Of a DNA stretch of 64,000 nt, positions 44,369 through 53,306 are shown piece after piece. The stretch is from Mycobacterium sp. 1245111.1 (lineage in GTDB: Bacteria > Actinomycetota > Actinomycetes > Mycobacteriales > Mycobacteriaceae), in the NCBI RefSeq assembly GCF_001673405.1, contig NZ_LZLV01000136.1, positions 1 through 64,000 of the forward strand. Reading direction: 5' to 3'. Below the pieces are notes generated by a model, which was not told the origin of the DNA, did no database searches, and was given only the letters and a program-made list of their open reading frames with translations. Each line of letters begins with the position of its first letter. Position 1 is the stretch's first letter. Made by a program: the position numbers and the translations under genes.

Positions 44369-45577
44369 TTAAGTGACGGCACCGATGGTTTTGAGCTCGA
44401 TAATGCGGTCCCAGTCCAGACCGAGCTCCTGCAGGATGTCGTCGGTCTGTTCGGCGAACCCGGGCGCGGGTCCCGACATCGGAGCGGCCACGTCGAACTG
44501 GACCGGGTTGGCGACCAGTTCGAGTTCGCCTGCCTGTACTAGATATTCGTTCGCCCGGATCTGAGAGTCATTGGCTACCTGCAAGGTGTCCTGCACCGGC
44601 GCCCACGGCCCGGCCAGCGTCGCGAAGCGTTCGCTCCATTCCGCGAGACTGCGCTCCGCGATCGCCTTGCTCAGGATTTCCACCGCCACTGCGGTATTCG
44701 CGGCAATGTTCGCGTCGGTGTCGAAACGCGGGTCGCCTGCCAGTTCTGGTTGATCGATATGGCGGCAAACATCGGCCCAGAACTTACTGGCTTGCATCAT
44801 CACAAAGGAGATATAGCGACCATCGGACGTCGCGTACAGCCCCACCAATGGGTTGATCGGGGAGCCGTGCACGCCGGGCGGGAAGGCCTCCATGCGCTGG
44901 TTCAAGTGAACGGTCAGTGCCACGGTGTGTCCCATCGACCACAACCCGCTGCCCAGCAGTGAGACGTCGACAACCGATGGTTCGCCAGTGCGCTCACGCT
45001 TGAGTAGCGCCGCGGCGATGCCGCCGGCCAGGTTGGTGCCGGAGATGGTGTCGCCGTACGCGGGACCCGGAGGGCCGACCATGCCTTCGGTGCCGGGCGG
45101 GGTGATGGTCGCGGCGGTTCCGGCCCGACACCAGAAGGCGGTCATGTCGTAGCCGCCTTTCTCGGACTCCGCGCCGCGCGGGCCCAACGCACTGCCGCGC
45201 GCATAGATGATGTTGGGGTTCACGGTACGAATGTCGTCGACGTCGATGCCGAACTTCTTCCGGTGACCGGGAAGGAAGCTGGTCAAGAACACGTCGGAGC
45301 GGCGAGCCAACTCGTAGAGCACCTCTTTGCCTTCGGGCACCGACATGTCGAGGCCGACGCTGCGCTTGCAGCGGTTGGCGTGCTCGATGTTCGGGTTGGG
45401 GTCGCCCTCCACGCGCAGCAGTCCGGTCTGCCGCAGACCGCGCTGCGGGTCTCCGGTCACCGCGTGCTCGACCTTGACGACGTCGGCGCCCCACTCGGCC
45501 AGCACTGCGCCCGCCGACGGCACGAACCCGTACATCGCCACTTCGAGGACGCGGATGCCCTCCAGCGGCCGTGTCAT
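44369..45577 (-). CDS. CaiB/BaiF family III CoA-transferase
   Basis: A 402-residue enzyme starting MTRPLEGIRVLEVAMYGFVPSAGAVLAEWGADVVKVE. The probable catalytic Asp is in EKGGYDMTAFWCRAG, followed by GDTISGTNLAGGIAAALLKR. Such enzymes swap CoA between carboxylic acids, here perhaps to activate the acid made by the aldehyde dehydrogenase encoded just upstream (4-nt ATGA overlap). It lies immediately before the mce operon, suggesting that a transported substrate is processed by it. Confidence 0.9.
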   Translation of the reverse strand: MTRPLEGIRVLEVAMYGFVPSAGAVLAEWGADVVKVEHAVTGDPQRGLRQTGLLRVEGDPNPNIEHANRCKRSVGLDMSVPEGKEVLYELARRSDVFLTSFLPGHRKKFGIDVDDIRTVNPNIIYARGSALGPRGAESEKGGYDMTAFWCRAGTAATITPPGTEGMVGPPGPAYGDTISGTNLAGGIAAALLKRERTGEPSVVDVSLLGSGLWSMGHTVALTVHLNQRMEAFPPGVHGSPINPLVGLYATSDGRYISFVMMQASKFWADVCRHIDQPELAGDPRFDTDANIAANTAVAVEILSKAIAERSLAEWSERFATLAGPWAPVQDTLQVANDSQIRANEYLVQAGELELVANPVQFDVAAPMSGPAPGFAEQTDDILQELGLDWDRIIELKTIGAVT

Positions 45578-47097
45578 GCGGTGCCTTTAGCGCTGGGTGC
45601 CGCCACGGGGACGGCAAAAGTCTTGCGCTCCAAGAATTCCTCCAAACCTGCCACGCCCATCTCACGGCCGACGCCGGACTGCTTGAAGCCCCCGAAGGGG
45701 GCGTCGGCGCTGAAGTAGTTCCCGCCGTTGATGGAAAACGATCCGGTGCGGATCCGTCGCGCGACCGCCAACGCCCGCTCTTGATCAGCGCTGAACACCG
45801 CGCCAGCCAGACCGTAGATGGAGTTGTTGGCGATGCGTACGGCGTCGTCGTCATCGTCGAAGCCGATGACGACCAGCACCGGGCCGAAGATCTCTTGCTG
45901 CGCGATCTCACTGCCGGGGTCGACATTGGTCAGCAGGGTGGGCGCATAGAAGTAGCCAGGGCCCATGCGCGTCCCTCCGGTGACCAGCGTGGCGCCCTCG
46001 GCGACGGCCCGTTGCACCATCGCATCGACTTTGTCGCGCTGGCGCTCGTTGATCAGCGGTCCCATGAACGTCTTCGGGTCGGCGGGGTCGCCGTGTCGGA
46101 CCTTGGCGAAGTTCTGCGCAATCAACTCGACGATCTCGTCGTGGTGCTTGTTCGGCACCAGCAGCCGCGACGTCAGCGCACATCCCTGCCCGGCATGCGT
46201 GACCATCGAGAAGGCCGCGAACATGGCGGCGCTCACGAAGTCGGCGTCGTCGAGCATGATCGCTGCCGACTTACCGCCCAGCTCGAGAAAGACGCGTTTG
46301 ACGGTGTCGCTGGCCGCGGCCATGATTCGGCGCCCGACCGGGGTCGATCCGGTGAACGTGATGACGTCCACGTCGGGGCTCGTCGTCAGCGCTTCTCCGA
46401 CGGCGGCGTCCGACGAGCTGAGCACGTTGACCACGCCGGGTGGGATGTCGGTGTGGTTGGCGATCAACTCCCCTAGCGCCAGCGTGACCAGCGGGGTGTC
46501 CGGCGCACCCTTCAGCACCACCGTGCAGCCGGCCGCCAGCGCGGGTGCCAACTTCGCCAACGCCAGCTGATTCGGGTAGTTGTACGCGATGATCGCGCCC
46601 ACTACGCCGGCGCCTTCCTTTTCCACCCAGCGCTTGTGCCGCATTCCGCGCGATTCGACTTCGCCGAGGTCCTCGGTCATCGAGTAGTTGCGCAATACCT
46701 CGGCGTAGTAGCGGACGATCTTGATCGGCTCGTCCAGTTGAGCGCCCTGGGTGAGCGTGCGCGTGGCGCCGACCTCGGCGATCGTCAGCTCGCGGAGTTC
46801 GTCGGCGTGGTCGAGCAGCGCCTGGTGCAACTGGTCGAGGCAGCGGACCCGGAACGCCGCATCGGTCGACCACGTGCTGGTGTCGAAGGCTCGCCGCGCG
46901 GCCGTGATGGCGCGCTGCGCCTCGGCGATGCCGGCGTCGGGGGGGTGTCCGATCACGTCACCGGTGGCCGGGTTGATGGATGCGAAAACGCGGTCGGTGG
47001 TGACGAGTTGACCATCGATCAGCAGGCGCCGATCAGGCCCGCTGTCCGTCGATCGGCTACTGCCCACAGTGGCGGTGGCGGCATACTGCGGCGGCAT
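45574..47097 (-). CDS. Aldehyde dehydrogenase (NAD-dependent)
   Basis: A 507-residue ALDH-superfamily enzyme. The cofactor motif is ITFTGSTPVGRRIM, the general-base Glu is in FLELGGKSA, and the nucleophilic Cys is in HAGQGCALTSRL, with EIFGPVLVVIGF downstream. It oxidises an aldehyde to an acid. Its ATG at 47097 is 18 bp from a degenerate TGAGAAT-type operator at 47116-47132. First gene of a run that continues through the CoA-transferase and perhaps mce. Confidence 0.93.
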   Translation of the reverse strand: MPPQYAATATVGSSRSTDSGPDRRLLIDGQLVTTDRVFASINPATGDVIGHPPDAGIAEAQRAITAARRAFDTSTWSTDAAFRVRCLDQLHQALLDHADELRELTIAEVGATRTLTQGAQLDEPIKIVRYYAEVLRNYSMTEDLGEVESRGMRHKRWVEKEGAGVVGAIIAYNYPNQLALAKLAPALAAGCTVVLKGAPDTPLVTLALGELIANHTDIPPGVVNVLSSSDAAVGEALTTSPDVDVITFTGSTPVGRRIMAAASDTVKRVFLELGGKSAAIMLDDADFVSAAMFAAFSMVTHAGQGCALTSRLLVPNKHHDEIVELIAQNFAKVRHGDPADPKTFMGPLINERQRDKVDAMVQRAVAEGATLVTGGTRMGPGYFYAPTLLTNVDPGSEIAQQEIFGPVLVVIGFDDDDDAVRIANNSIYGLAGAVFSADQERALAVARRIRTGSFSINGGNYFSADAPFGGFKQSGVGREMGVAGLEEFLERKTFAVPVAAPSAKGTA

Positions 47098-47115
47098 TGG
47101 ATCTCCTCAACACGT

Positions 47116-47132
47116 GGATAATTGCATTCTCA
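47116..47132. promoter_or_regulatory. Operator of TGAGAAT-N3-ATTCTCA type before ALDH gene
   Basis: Read on the minus strand: TGAGAAT-GCA-ATTATCC. One arm is perfect and the other matches five of seven. It lies 18 bp before the aldehyde dehydrogenase start, the same distance as the perfect site before the amidohydrolase at 23376. Confidence 0.55.
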
Positions 47133-47282
47133 TCCTGGCGAATCTTACATTCCGACTACGAGAATTCAACCAAACGGAAGAAACGAGACTGCCATACTCG
47201 TAGGCGCTATGTGCACTCGCGCGTAGCGGCGTCATCGCAGGCTAGGGCCGGTTTCTGGGCTGTCTTGCGGGCGCCCACAACG

Positions 47283-47299
47283 CGAGAGTAAGGTTCTCG
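47283..47299. promoter_or_regulatory. Degenerate TGAGAAT-type operator before SDR gene
   Basis: CGAGAGT-AAG-GTTCTCG, keeping GAGA and TTCTC with the N3 spacer. It lies 53 bp before the SDR start at 47353, in the same divergent 255-bp region as the site at 47116. It is weaker than the others and is called because of position. Confidence 0.4.
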
Positions 47300-47352
47300 T
47301 ATTCGGAAGGGAGATTCTTTGTGTGTGACACGGCCCCTGTCCCGGTGACCCC

Positions 47353-48054
47353 ATGAGAACGGCGGTCGTCACCGGCGGCGGCTCCGGAATCGGCCTCGCC
47401 GTCGCGGAGCGACTCCGCAAAGACGGCTACCGGGTCGCGGCCGTCGACCTCAAGCCGTCCGACACCGAGCTCGCGTTCACCGCTGATGTCACCGACCGCG
47501 GACAGATCGACGCCGCGTTGGCCGGCATCCGGGCGGAGGCCGGGCCGATCACCGTTCTGGTCAACGCCGCTGGGCTCGACGGCTTCAAGCGCTTCACCCA
47601 CATCGAGTTTGCGGACTGGCAGCGCCTTATCGATGTCAACCTCAACGGGGTCTTTCACATGACGCAGGCCGTGCTGCCCGACATGCTGGACGCGAAATGG
47701 GGACGCATCGTCAACATCTCGTCCTCCAGCACGCATTCCGGCGCCCCCTTCATGTCGCACTACGTTGCCGCCAAGTCCGCGGTCAACGGGCTGACCAAGG
47801 CGCTCGCCCTGGAGTACGGCCCCCACGGCATCACCGTCAACGCGGTACCGCCGGGCTTCATCGACACCCCGATGCTGCGCAGCGCCGAGCAGCGCGGCAA
47901 TCTCGGCGACATCGAAAAGACCATCGCCACAACGCCTGTGCGTCGGATCGGCAAGCCCGAAGACATCGCGGCGGCCTGCGCATTTTTGGTGTCCGAGGAG
48001 GCCGGCTACATCACCGGCCAGATCCTGGGCGTCAACGGCGGCCGAAACACCTAG
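47353..48054 (+). CDS. Short-chain dehydrogenase/reductase (SDR)
   Basis: A 233-residue classical SDR. Cofactor motif TGGGSGIG, NAAG at LVNAAGLDG, catalytic Ser in SSSSTHSG, and the YVAAK pair (Tyr and Lys) in SHYVAAKSAVNGL. It oxidises or reduces an alcohol/ketone with NAD(P). ATG 47353 has no strong ribosome site. First gene of a four-gene unit with a second SDR, a ferredoxin and a P450, suggesting hydroxylation followed by oxidation of one substrate. Confidence 0.9.
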   Translation: MRTAVVTGGGSGIGLAVAERLRKDGYRVAAVDLKPSDTELAFTADVTDRGQIDAALAGIRAEAGPITVLVNAAGLDGFKRFTHIEFADWQRLIDVNLNGVFHMTQAVLPDMLDAKWGRIVNISSSSTHSGAPFMSHYVAAKSAVNGLTKALALEYGPHGITVNAVPPGFIDTPMLRSAEQRGNLGDIEKTIATTPVRRIGKPEDIAAACAFLVSEEAGYITGQILGVNGGRNT

Positions 48055-48095
48055 CGGCCAAACATATTTCGTTGGTGAAACCAAGAGGAGAAGTA

Positions 48096-48971
48096 GTGGG
48101 AGAAGCGCAGGGCCGGGTAGCGGGCAAGGTCGCATTCGTGACGGGCGCGGGCCGTGGCCAGGGACGCTGTCACGCCGTCCGGTTGGCCGAGGAGGGCGCC
48201 GACATCATCGCGGTCGACATCTGCCGCGACATCGACACGATCGGCTACCCGATGGCCGGCCCGGAGGATCTCGACGAGACCGCGCGGCTGATCGAGAAGA
48301 CCGGTCAGCGAGTGGTGATCGCGCAGGCCGACGTCCGCGACGCCGCGGCGTTGCAGGCGGCTTTGGAGAGCGGGCTGGCCGACTTCGGCGGCAAGCTCGA
48401 CATCGTGGTGACGGCGGCCGGGGTCGCCGGGATGAAGGGCCAGCCGCCGCTGCGGGCGTGGACCGACGTGATCAACACCAACCTGGTCGGGACCATCAAC
48501 GCGATTCAGGTTGCTTTGTCGCACCTTAACGAGGGTGCGTCGATCGTCGCGACCGGGTCTACTGCCGCGCTGATGGACACCTCGAAGAAGGACAACCCCG
48601 GCAAGGATCCGGGCGGAATGGCCTATGTGCACTCGAAACGCGCGCTGTCGAGTTACGTCCACGACCTCGCGACGGAGCTTTCGGCCTTCGGTATCCGCGC
48701 CAACGTCGTGCACCCGACCAACACCGATACCCCCATGCTGCAAAGCGAACCGATGTACCGTTCGTTCCGACCCGATCTCGAGAACCCGACTCGTGCTGAC
48801 GCCGAACCGGTTTTCGGTGTGCAGCAGGCGATGAAGATTCCGTTCGTCGAGCCGGAGGACATCAGCAATGCCGTGCTGTGGCTGGCCTCCGACGAGGCCA
48901 GGTATGTGACCGGCTTGCAGCTGCGCGTCGATGCCGGCGGCTACCTCAAGTGGTACGACTACCGCACGTAA
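48096..48971 (+). CDS. Mycofactocin-coupled SDR-family oxidoreductase
   Basis: A 291-residue SDR. The sequence TGAGRGQGRCHAVRLAEEGADIIAVDIC and the insert after it are characteristic of mycofactocin-coupled SDRs, which keep NAD bound and pass electrons to the redox peptide mycofactocin. The catalytic Tyr-Lys is in MAYVHSKRAL. GTG 48096 follows GAGGAGAAGTA, a strong site. It follows the first SDR by 41 bp and precedes the ferredoxin by 9 bp. The substrate is an alcohol of unknown structure. Confidence 0.92.
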   Translation: MGEAQGRVAGKVAFVTGAGRGQGRCHAVRLAEEGADIIAVDICRDIDTIGYPMAGPEDLDETARLIEKTGQRVVIAQADVRDAAALQAALESGLADFGGKLDIVVTAAGVAGMKGQPPLRAWTDVINTNLVGTINAIQVALSHLNEGASIVATGSTAALMDTSKKDNPGKDPGGMAYVHSKRALSSYVHDLATELSAFGIRANVVHPTNTDTPMLQSEPMYRSFRPDLENPTRADAEPVFGVQQAMKIPFVEPEDISNAVLWLASDEARYVTGLQLRVDAGGYLKWYDYRT

Positions 48972-48980
48972 GGGACATCC

Positions 48981-49181
48981 ATGAAAGTTCGGGTTGATTC
49001 AGACCGTTGCCAGGGGCACACGCTGTGCTCGATGATCGCGCCGGAGTCGTTTGAGCTCGACGACATCGAAGGTCACGCGTCGGCGGTGTCGGAAGACGTT
49101 CCGCCAGAACAGGAAGACGCGGTTCGCGAGGCGGCGCATTCCTGCCCGGAACAAGCGATCCTCATTACGGAGACCTCATGA
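48981..49181 (+). CDS. 3Fe-4S ferredoxin, P450 partner
   Basis: A 66-residue ferredoxin with Cys10, Cys16 and Cys55 (CQGHTLC and SCPEQAI). His13 stands where the fourth cluster cysteine would be, as in P450-associated [3Fe-4S] ferredoxins of mycobacteria. It carries electrons to the P450 encoded immediately downstream; its stop overlaps that start by 4 nt (ATGA). The reductase is not next to it. The NuoF-like flavoprotein at 61874 is a possible but unproven donor. Confidence 0.92.
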   Translation: MKVRVDSDRCQGHTLCSMIAPESFELDDIEGHASAVSEDVPPEQEDAVREAAHSCPEQAILITETS

Positions 49182-50533
49182 GTATCGACGACGACATCGA
49201 CCGCAAGAAGAATCGGTATCACTTCGATCGGCACACGCCCGAGTATCGGATGCAGTTCGAGAAGATCACCGAAGAGATCCACGACAAGTGCCCGGTCGCG
49301 TGGACCGACACCTACGACGGCCACTGGGTCGCCGGCGGCAGCAGCGCCGTGTTCGAACTCGCGCGCTGCCCAGTCGTGTCCAACGATCACGATATCAACG
49401 GTGAACGCAAAGGCTACCAAGGCATTTCGATTCCCAAAGCCAAGCGCGCCAGTGGCGTGCGCGGTGGCATCCTGGAGATGGACGAACCCGAGCACCGCAT
49501 CTACCGCACCGTGCTCAACCCCTACCTCTCGCCCGCGGCCGTCAAGCGTTGGGTGCCGTTCATCGACGAGGTGACCCGTGCCTGCCTCGACGAGAAGATC
49601 GAATCGGGCCGCATCGACTTCGTCGACGATTTGGCCAACATCGTTCCCGCGGTGCTGACGCTGGCGATGTTGGGCATCCCACTCAAGCGATGGGCGATCT
49701 ACAGCGAACCGGTGCACGCCTCGGTGTACACCCCCGAGCACTCCCCCGATATCGACAAGATCGTCGCCATGCATCGGCAGATGGGTCTGGACCTGCTGAA
49801 CAACATGGTCGAGATCAAGGAGAAGCCGCGACCGGGAATCGTCAACGGGCTGCTCCAGATCCGGATTGACGGCGAGCCAGCGCCCGACCTCGAGATCATG
49901 GGCAACCTCGGCCTGGTCATCGGCGGCGGCTTCGATACCACCACCGCGCTGACCGCGCACTCGATGGAGTGGCTGTCCCAGCATCCCGACGAGCGGGAGC
50001 GTCTCAGCCGTGAGCGGGACACTCTGCTCGATTCCGCCACCGAGGAGTTTCTGCGCTATTACACACCCGCGCCCGGTGACGGCCGTACCTTCTCCGAAGA
50101 CGTGGAAGTCGAAGGGACGCAGTTCAAAGAGGGCGAGCGGCTATGGATCTCCTGGGCGATGGCCAATCGCGACCCGTCGGTGTTCCAGGAGCCCAACAAG
50201 ATCATCATGGACCGCAAAGGTAACCGGCACTTCAGCTTTGGGCTCGGTGTCCACCGCTGCATCGGTTCCAACGTGGCGCGCACGGTATTCAAGTCGATGC
50301 TGACCGCGGTGCTCGACCGGATGCCGGACTACGTATGCGACCCCGAAGGCACCGTGCACTACGAAACCATCGGCGTCATTCAGGGCATGCGGCACCTGCC
50401 GGCCGCCTTCACCCCCGGCAAGCGACTGGGCGCGGGTCTCGACGACACGCTGGAGAAGCTACAGAAAATCTGCGACGAGCAGGAACTGGCCCTGCCGATC
50501 ACCGAACGCAAAGAAACCGCCGTCATCGACTAG
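49178..50533 (+). CDS. Cytochrome P450
   Basis: A 451-residue P450. Heme loop FSFGLGVHRCIGSNVAR with Cys 361, I-helix VIGGGFDTTTALTAH, ExxR in SATEEFLRYY. The I-helix has GGGFDTT, with Gly where an acidic/Ala residue is often seen. Translationally coupled to the 3Fe-4S ferredoxin upstream, so the redox pair is clear. Probably hydroxylates the substrate that the two SDRs then oxidise; this order is inferred from the operon alone. Confidence 0.94.
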   Translation: MSIDDDIDRKKNRYHFDRHTPEYRMQFEKITEEIHDKCPVAWTDTYDGHWVAGGSSAVFELARCPVVSNDHDINGERKGYQGISIPKAKRASGVRGGILEMDEPEHRIYRTVLNPYLSPAAVKRWVPFIDEVTRACLDEKIESGRIDFVDDLANIVPAVLTLAMLGIPLKRWAIYSEPVHASVYTPEHSPDIDKIVAMHRQMGLDLLNNMVEIKEKPRPGIVNGLLQIRIDGEPAPDLEIMGNLGLVIGGGFDTTTALTAHSMEWLSQHPDERERLSRERDTLLDSATEEFLRYYTPAPGDGRTFSEDVEVEGTQFKEGERLWISWAMANRDPSVFQEPNKIIMDRKGNRHFSFGLGVHRCIGSNVARTVFKSMLTAVLDRMPDYVCDPEGTVHYETIGVIQGMRHLPAAFTPGKRLGAGLDDTLEKLQKICDEQELALPITERKETAVID

Positions 50534-50617
50534 ACGAGCCCGACCTATGGCCAGCAAACAACTGACAGCGGGCGCGCGGAGAGCCTATATTCGGCCGAAG
50601 CTAACAGGAGGACAGCC

Positions 50618-51049
50618 GTGAAGTCGTTGGCGCTGAGTATGTTGCTGATCGCTGCGGCGACGGCATTGTCTCCGACCGCCCGTGCAGGGATGTTGATTGG
50701 AAATTATGAGGTGCACACGCCGCGCGATCCGGGCCACTCCTGGCTATGGGCAGTGCGAAAGTGCGAGCCCGGCCACCCCGCCGAGTGCGTCCACGTGCAG
50801 GCCATACCCCGGCCCAACGGCCAAGCAACGCCGTGGAATGGGGACGGGTTGCTGGCAAATGGCAGCTACACCATGAGCGTCGATGTACCCGACGGCGTGC
50901 GATGCACCATCTACTTTCTCCCTTCGCACGATGTCTACACCTGGGACTCGGTGGCACTCACCGGTTCTGTGCACTCCACCTTCGACGCCGGCTGCGGTGG
51001 GGCGCCGGGCGGGTCCGCCGACTACCCCTTCGAACTTGTCCGGTACTGA
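50618..51049 (+). CDS. Secreted small protein of unknown function
   Basis: A 143-residue protein with a signal peptide (VKSLALSMLLIAAATALSPTARAG). The mature part GNYEVHTPRDPGHSWLWAVRKCEPGHPAECVHVQAIPRP resembles many exported mycobacterial proteins of about 120-150 residues with four cysteines. GTG 50618 is preceded by AGGAGG. It lies 84 bp after the P450 and is convergent with the FadE operon (9 bp between genes). No TTCTC-N7-GAGAA repeat precedes it, unlike the three other secreted-protein genes. Confidence 0.78.
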   Translation: MKSLALSMLLIAAATALSPTARAGMLIGNYEVHTPRDPGHSWLWAVRKCEPGHPAECVHVQAIPRPNGQATPWNGDGLLANGSYTMSVDVPDGVRCTIYFLPSHDVYTWDSVALTGSVHSTFDAGCGGAPGGSADYPFELVRY

Positions 51050-51058
51050 GACGGCGTC

Positions 51059-52237
51059 CTATCGGCCCGGCAGTCCCAACACCCGCTGGGCGATGATGTT
51101 GCGCTGGATCTCCGAGGTGCCGCCGGCGATGGTCCCGGAGAAGCTGCGGGCGTAGCGCTCGAACCAGCTGCCGAAGTAGTGGTCCAGGTTCATCGGCTCG
51201 TACGGCCCGGTCAACGCCGGATGCAGCAGTCCATCGGATCCCGCTGCGGACAAAGCGTTTTCGCATGCCTGCCGTTCGGCTTCGGAGCCGAGCAGCTTGA
51301 GCACCGACAGGGCAGGGACGTCCTCTTCCCCGCGCGCGGCTCGCGCCAGCGCCACCGACCCGAGCAGCCGAAGCGCCTGCCGGTCCATGACCGCGGTGGC
51401 GTACTGGTCACGCTCGAGGTCGTTCGCCGGGTGAAAGTCGGTGATGACGTTGTCCAGGCGGTCGGCGAATCCGAGCCACATCATCGTGCGCTCATGCCCT
51501 AGCGAACCGTTGGCCACCCCCCAGCCCTGATTGAGCGGTCCGACCAGGTTCTCTGCCGGCACCTTCACGTCTTCGAAGAACACCTCGTTGAAATCCACGT
51601 TGTCCTGGCCGCAGATATCCGGGAACGGCCGACGCGTCACGCCAGGTGTGTCAGTGGGGATCACCAAAGCGCTGATTCCCTTGTGCTTCGGTGCATCTGG
51701 ATCGGTACGCACGAACGTCAGCAGCACGTCGGCGTCGTGTGCTCCCGACGTCCACACCTTCTGGCCGTTGACCACGAAGTGATCGCCGTCGCGCACCGCT
51801 TTCGTCCGCAGCGACGCCAGGTCCGACCCGGCGCTGGGCTCGCTCATGCCCAGCGACGCGGTGATCTCGGCCCGTAGAATCGGCACCGCCCAGCGTTGCT
51901 TCTGCTCGTCGCTGCCGAACGAGATCAACGACGCGGCAATGATATTCACGCCCTGTGGGTTGAAGCTGTGGTAGATCCGCCGCTTGCACAGCTCTTCCAG
52001 GTAGACGTACTGCTGCAGCACGGTGGCATTGCGGCCGCCGAATTCGGGTGGCTGCGTGGGTAACAGCCACCCGTTGTCGAACAACAGCCGTTGCCAGCGG
52101 CGGGCCCAATCCGGCATGTGCGACACCGATTTCGGGCGTTCCAGCGCCTCCGCCGCCGCGGTGGGTGAGTGTTCGTCCAGGAACGCGACGAACTCCGCGC
52201 GGAACGCCTCGACGTCTGGATCAAAGGTGAGCTGCAC
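51059..52237 (-). CDS. Acyl-CoA dehydrogenase, larger subunit (FadE)
   Basis: A 392-residue ACAD starting MQLTFDPDVEAFRAEFVAFL. The FAD/substrate segment is LRAEITASLGMSEPSAGSDLASLRT and WTSGAHDADV. The C-terminal SGTIAGGTSEIQRNIIAQRVLGLP is the usual ACAD end. It follows and overlaps a shorter FadE gene by 17 nt, the arrangement of heteromeric (alpha2beta2) ACADs such as ChsE1-ChsE2 in cholesterol side-chain breakdown. It probably forms the FAD-binding half. Confidence 0.93.
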   Translation of the reverse strand: MQLTFDPDVEAFRAEFVAFLDEHSPTAAAEALERPKSVSHMPDWARRWQRLLFDNGWLLPTQPPEFGGRNATVLQQYVYLEELCKRRIYHSFNPQGVNIIAASLISFGSDEQKQRWAVPILRAEITASLGMSEPSAGSDLASLRTKAVRDGDHFVVNGQKVWTSGAHDADVLLTFVRTDPDAPKHKGISALVIPTDTPGVTRRPFPDICGQDNVDFNEVFFEDVKVPAENLVGPLNQGWGVANGSLGHERTMMWLGFADRLDNVITDFHPANDLERDQYATAVMDRQALRLLGSVALARAARGEEDVPALSVLKLLGSEAERQACENALSAAGSDGLLHPALTGPYEPMNLDHYFGSWFERYARSFSGTIAGGTSEIQRNIIAQRVLGLPGR

Positions 52238-53231
52238 GGTATTCCTCGGTAACCCTCGCGCGGTGCTCGGCGGTCCCGCCGAGCATGAGTTCGCCGGCCT
52301 TGGCCCGCTTCAATGCGAACTGCAGATCGTTCTCCCAGGTGAATCCCATCGCGCCGAACAGCTGTAGGCCGTGGCGGAATACCAGCGATTGGCATTCGCC
52401 CGCACCGGCTTTCGCCATCGCGGCGGCCAGCCGACGGCGCGGGTCGTTTGCAGAGATCGTCAACGCCGAGTAGTAGGCCAGTGCCCGGGCGCGCTCGATC
52501 GCGACGTGCATATCGGCCGCCTTGTGCTGGACTGCCTGGAACGATCCGATCGGCACACCGAACTGGTGACGGCTGCGCACATGGTCGAGGACGAGGTCCA
52601 GAATGCGTTGGCACGCACCGACCATCGTCATCGCCATACCCATCAGCGCGACGTGGTGTGCCCGGTCGGTGTCGACACGTAGCCTGGCGGAATCAGGTAC
52701 CCGCAGCCCGGTGAAGGTCAGGTCCGCGACGTGGAGCACCGGATCGAGTACGGCGCTGCGTCGCCGGGACAGCTGCGCGCCGGCGTCGTCGGCCTTGACG
52801 ATGAACACCGCGGCATCGGTGACGACGGCCAACCAATCTGCTCGGTCGCCGTCCAGTACGTGGCGCGCGGTACCGTCCAGCACCCACTCCTCGCCGTCGC
52901 GGTGCACGGTGATACCGCTGTAGACGGCCGCGCCGGATGCCTGTGGGTCGAAGCGGTCCCCGGCCAGCGGTGCGAACTGGGTCATGGTCGCCAGGAACGG
53001 AGTGGGATCGGTCGCACGTCCGAGTTCCTCGAGGACGATCGCCAATTCGACGGCCGTCTCGGGATCACTCATCTCGGTCCAGCCGTGCTCGACATAGGCC
53101 TTCCAGACCGGGGCCGGGTCTACACCGTCCTCGGCGATACCTCTGACCAGCGTCGGTGGGCACTGTTTGCCGACGGCATCCCGGACGGTCTCCTGCCAGA
53201 GCCGCTGATCAGGGTCGAATTCCAGCAGCAT
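52221..53231 (-). CDS. Acyl-CoA dehydrogenase, smaller subunit (FadE)
   Basis: A 336-residue ACAD-like protein, shorter than usual and without a full SEPxxGSD segment. It keeps the helical C-terminal domain (SRHQFGVPIGSFQAVQHKAADMHVAIERARALAYY, FGAMGFTWENDLQFALKRAK). Shortened partners of this type form heterotetramers with a full-length FadE, and the 17-nt overlap with the next gene supports such a pair. A TGAGAAT-type operator lies 29 bp before its start. Confidence 0.9.
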   Translation of the reverse strand: MLLEFDPDQRLWQETVRDAVGKQCPPTLVRGIAEDGVDPAPVWKAYVEHGWTEMSDPETAVELAIVLEELGRATDPTPFLATMTQFAPLAGDRFDPQASGAAVYSGITVHRDGEEWVLDGTARHVLDGDRADWLAVVTDAAVFIVKADDAGAQLSRRRSAVLDPVLHVADLTFTGLRVPDSARLRVDTDRAHHVALMGMAMTMVGACQRILDLVLDHVRSRHQFGVPIGSFQAVQHKAADMHVAIERARALAYYSALTISANDPRRRLAAAMAKAGAGECQSLVFRHGLQLFGAMGFTWENDLQFALKRAKAGELMLGGTAEHRARVTEEYRAAHL

Positions 53232-53260
53232 CCGGCCAACTCCTTAGATCGTCAATGTGC

Positions 53261-53281
53261 TGTGAGAATACTATTCTCTTA
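53261..53281. promoter_or_regulatory. TGAGAAT-N3-ATTCTCT operator before FadE pair
   Basis: TGAGAAT and ATTCTCT flank ACT (53263-53279), one mismatch from a perfect palindrome. It is 29 bp upstream of the FadE start at 53231 and sits in the 75-bp gap after the LuxC gene. A second outer repeat (GTGCT and AGCAC) brackets it. Confidence 0.65.
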
Positions 53282-53306
53282 ATAGCACAGTGACAATCTC
53301 GCGGGC

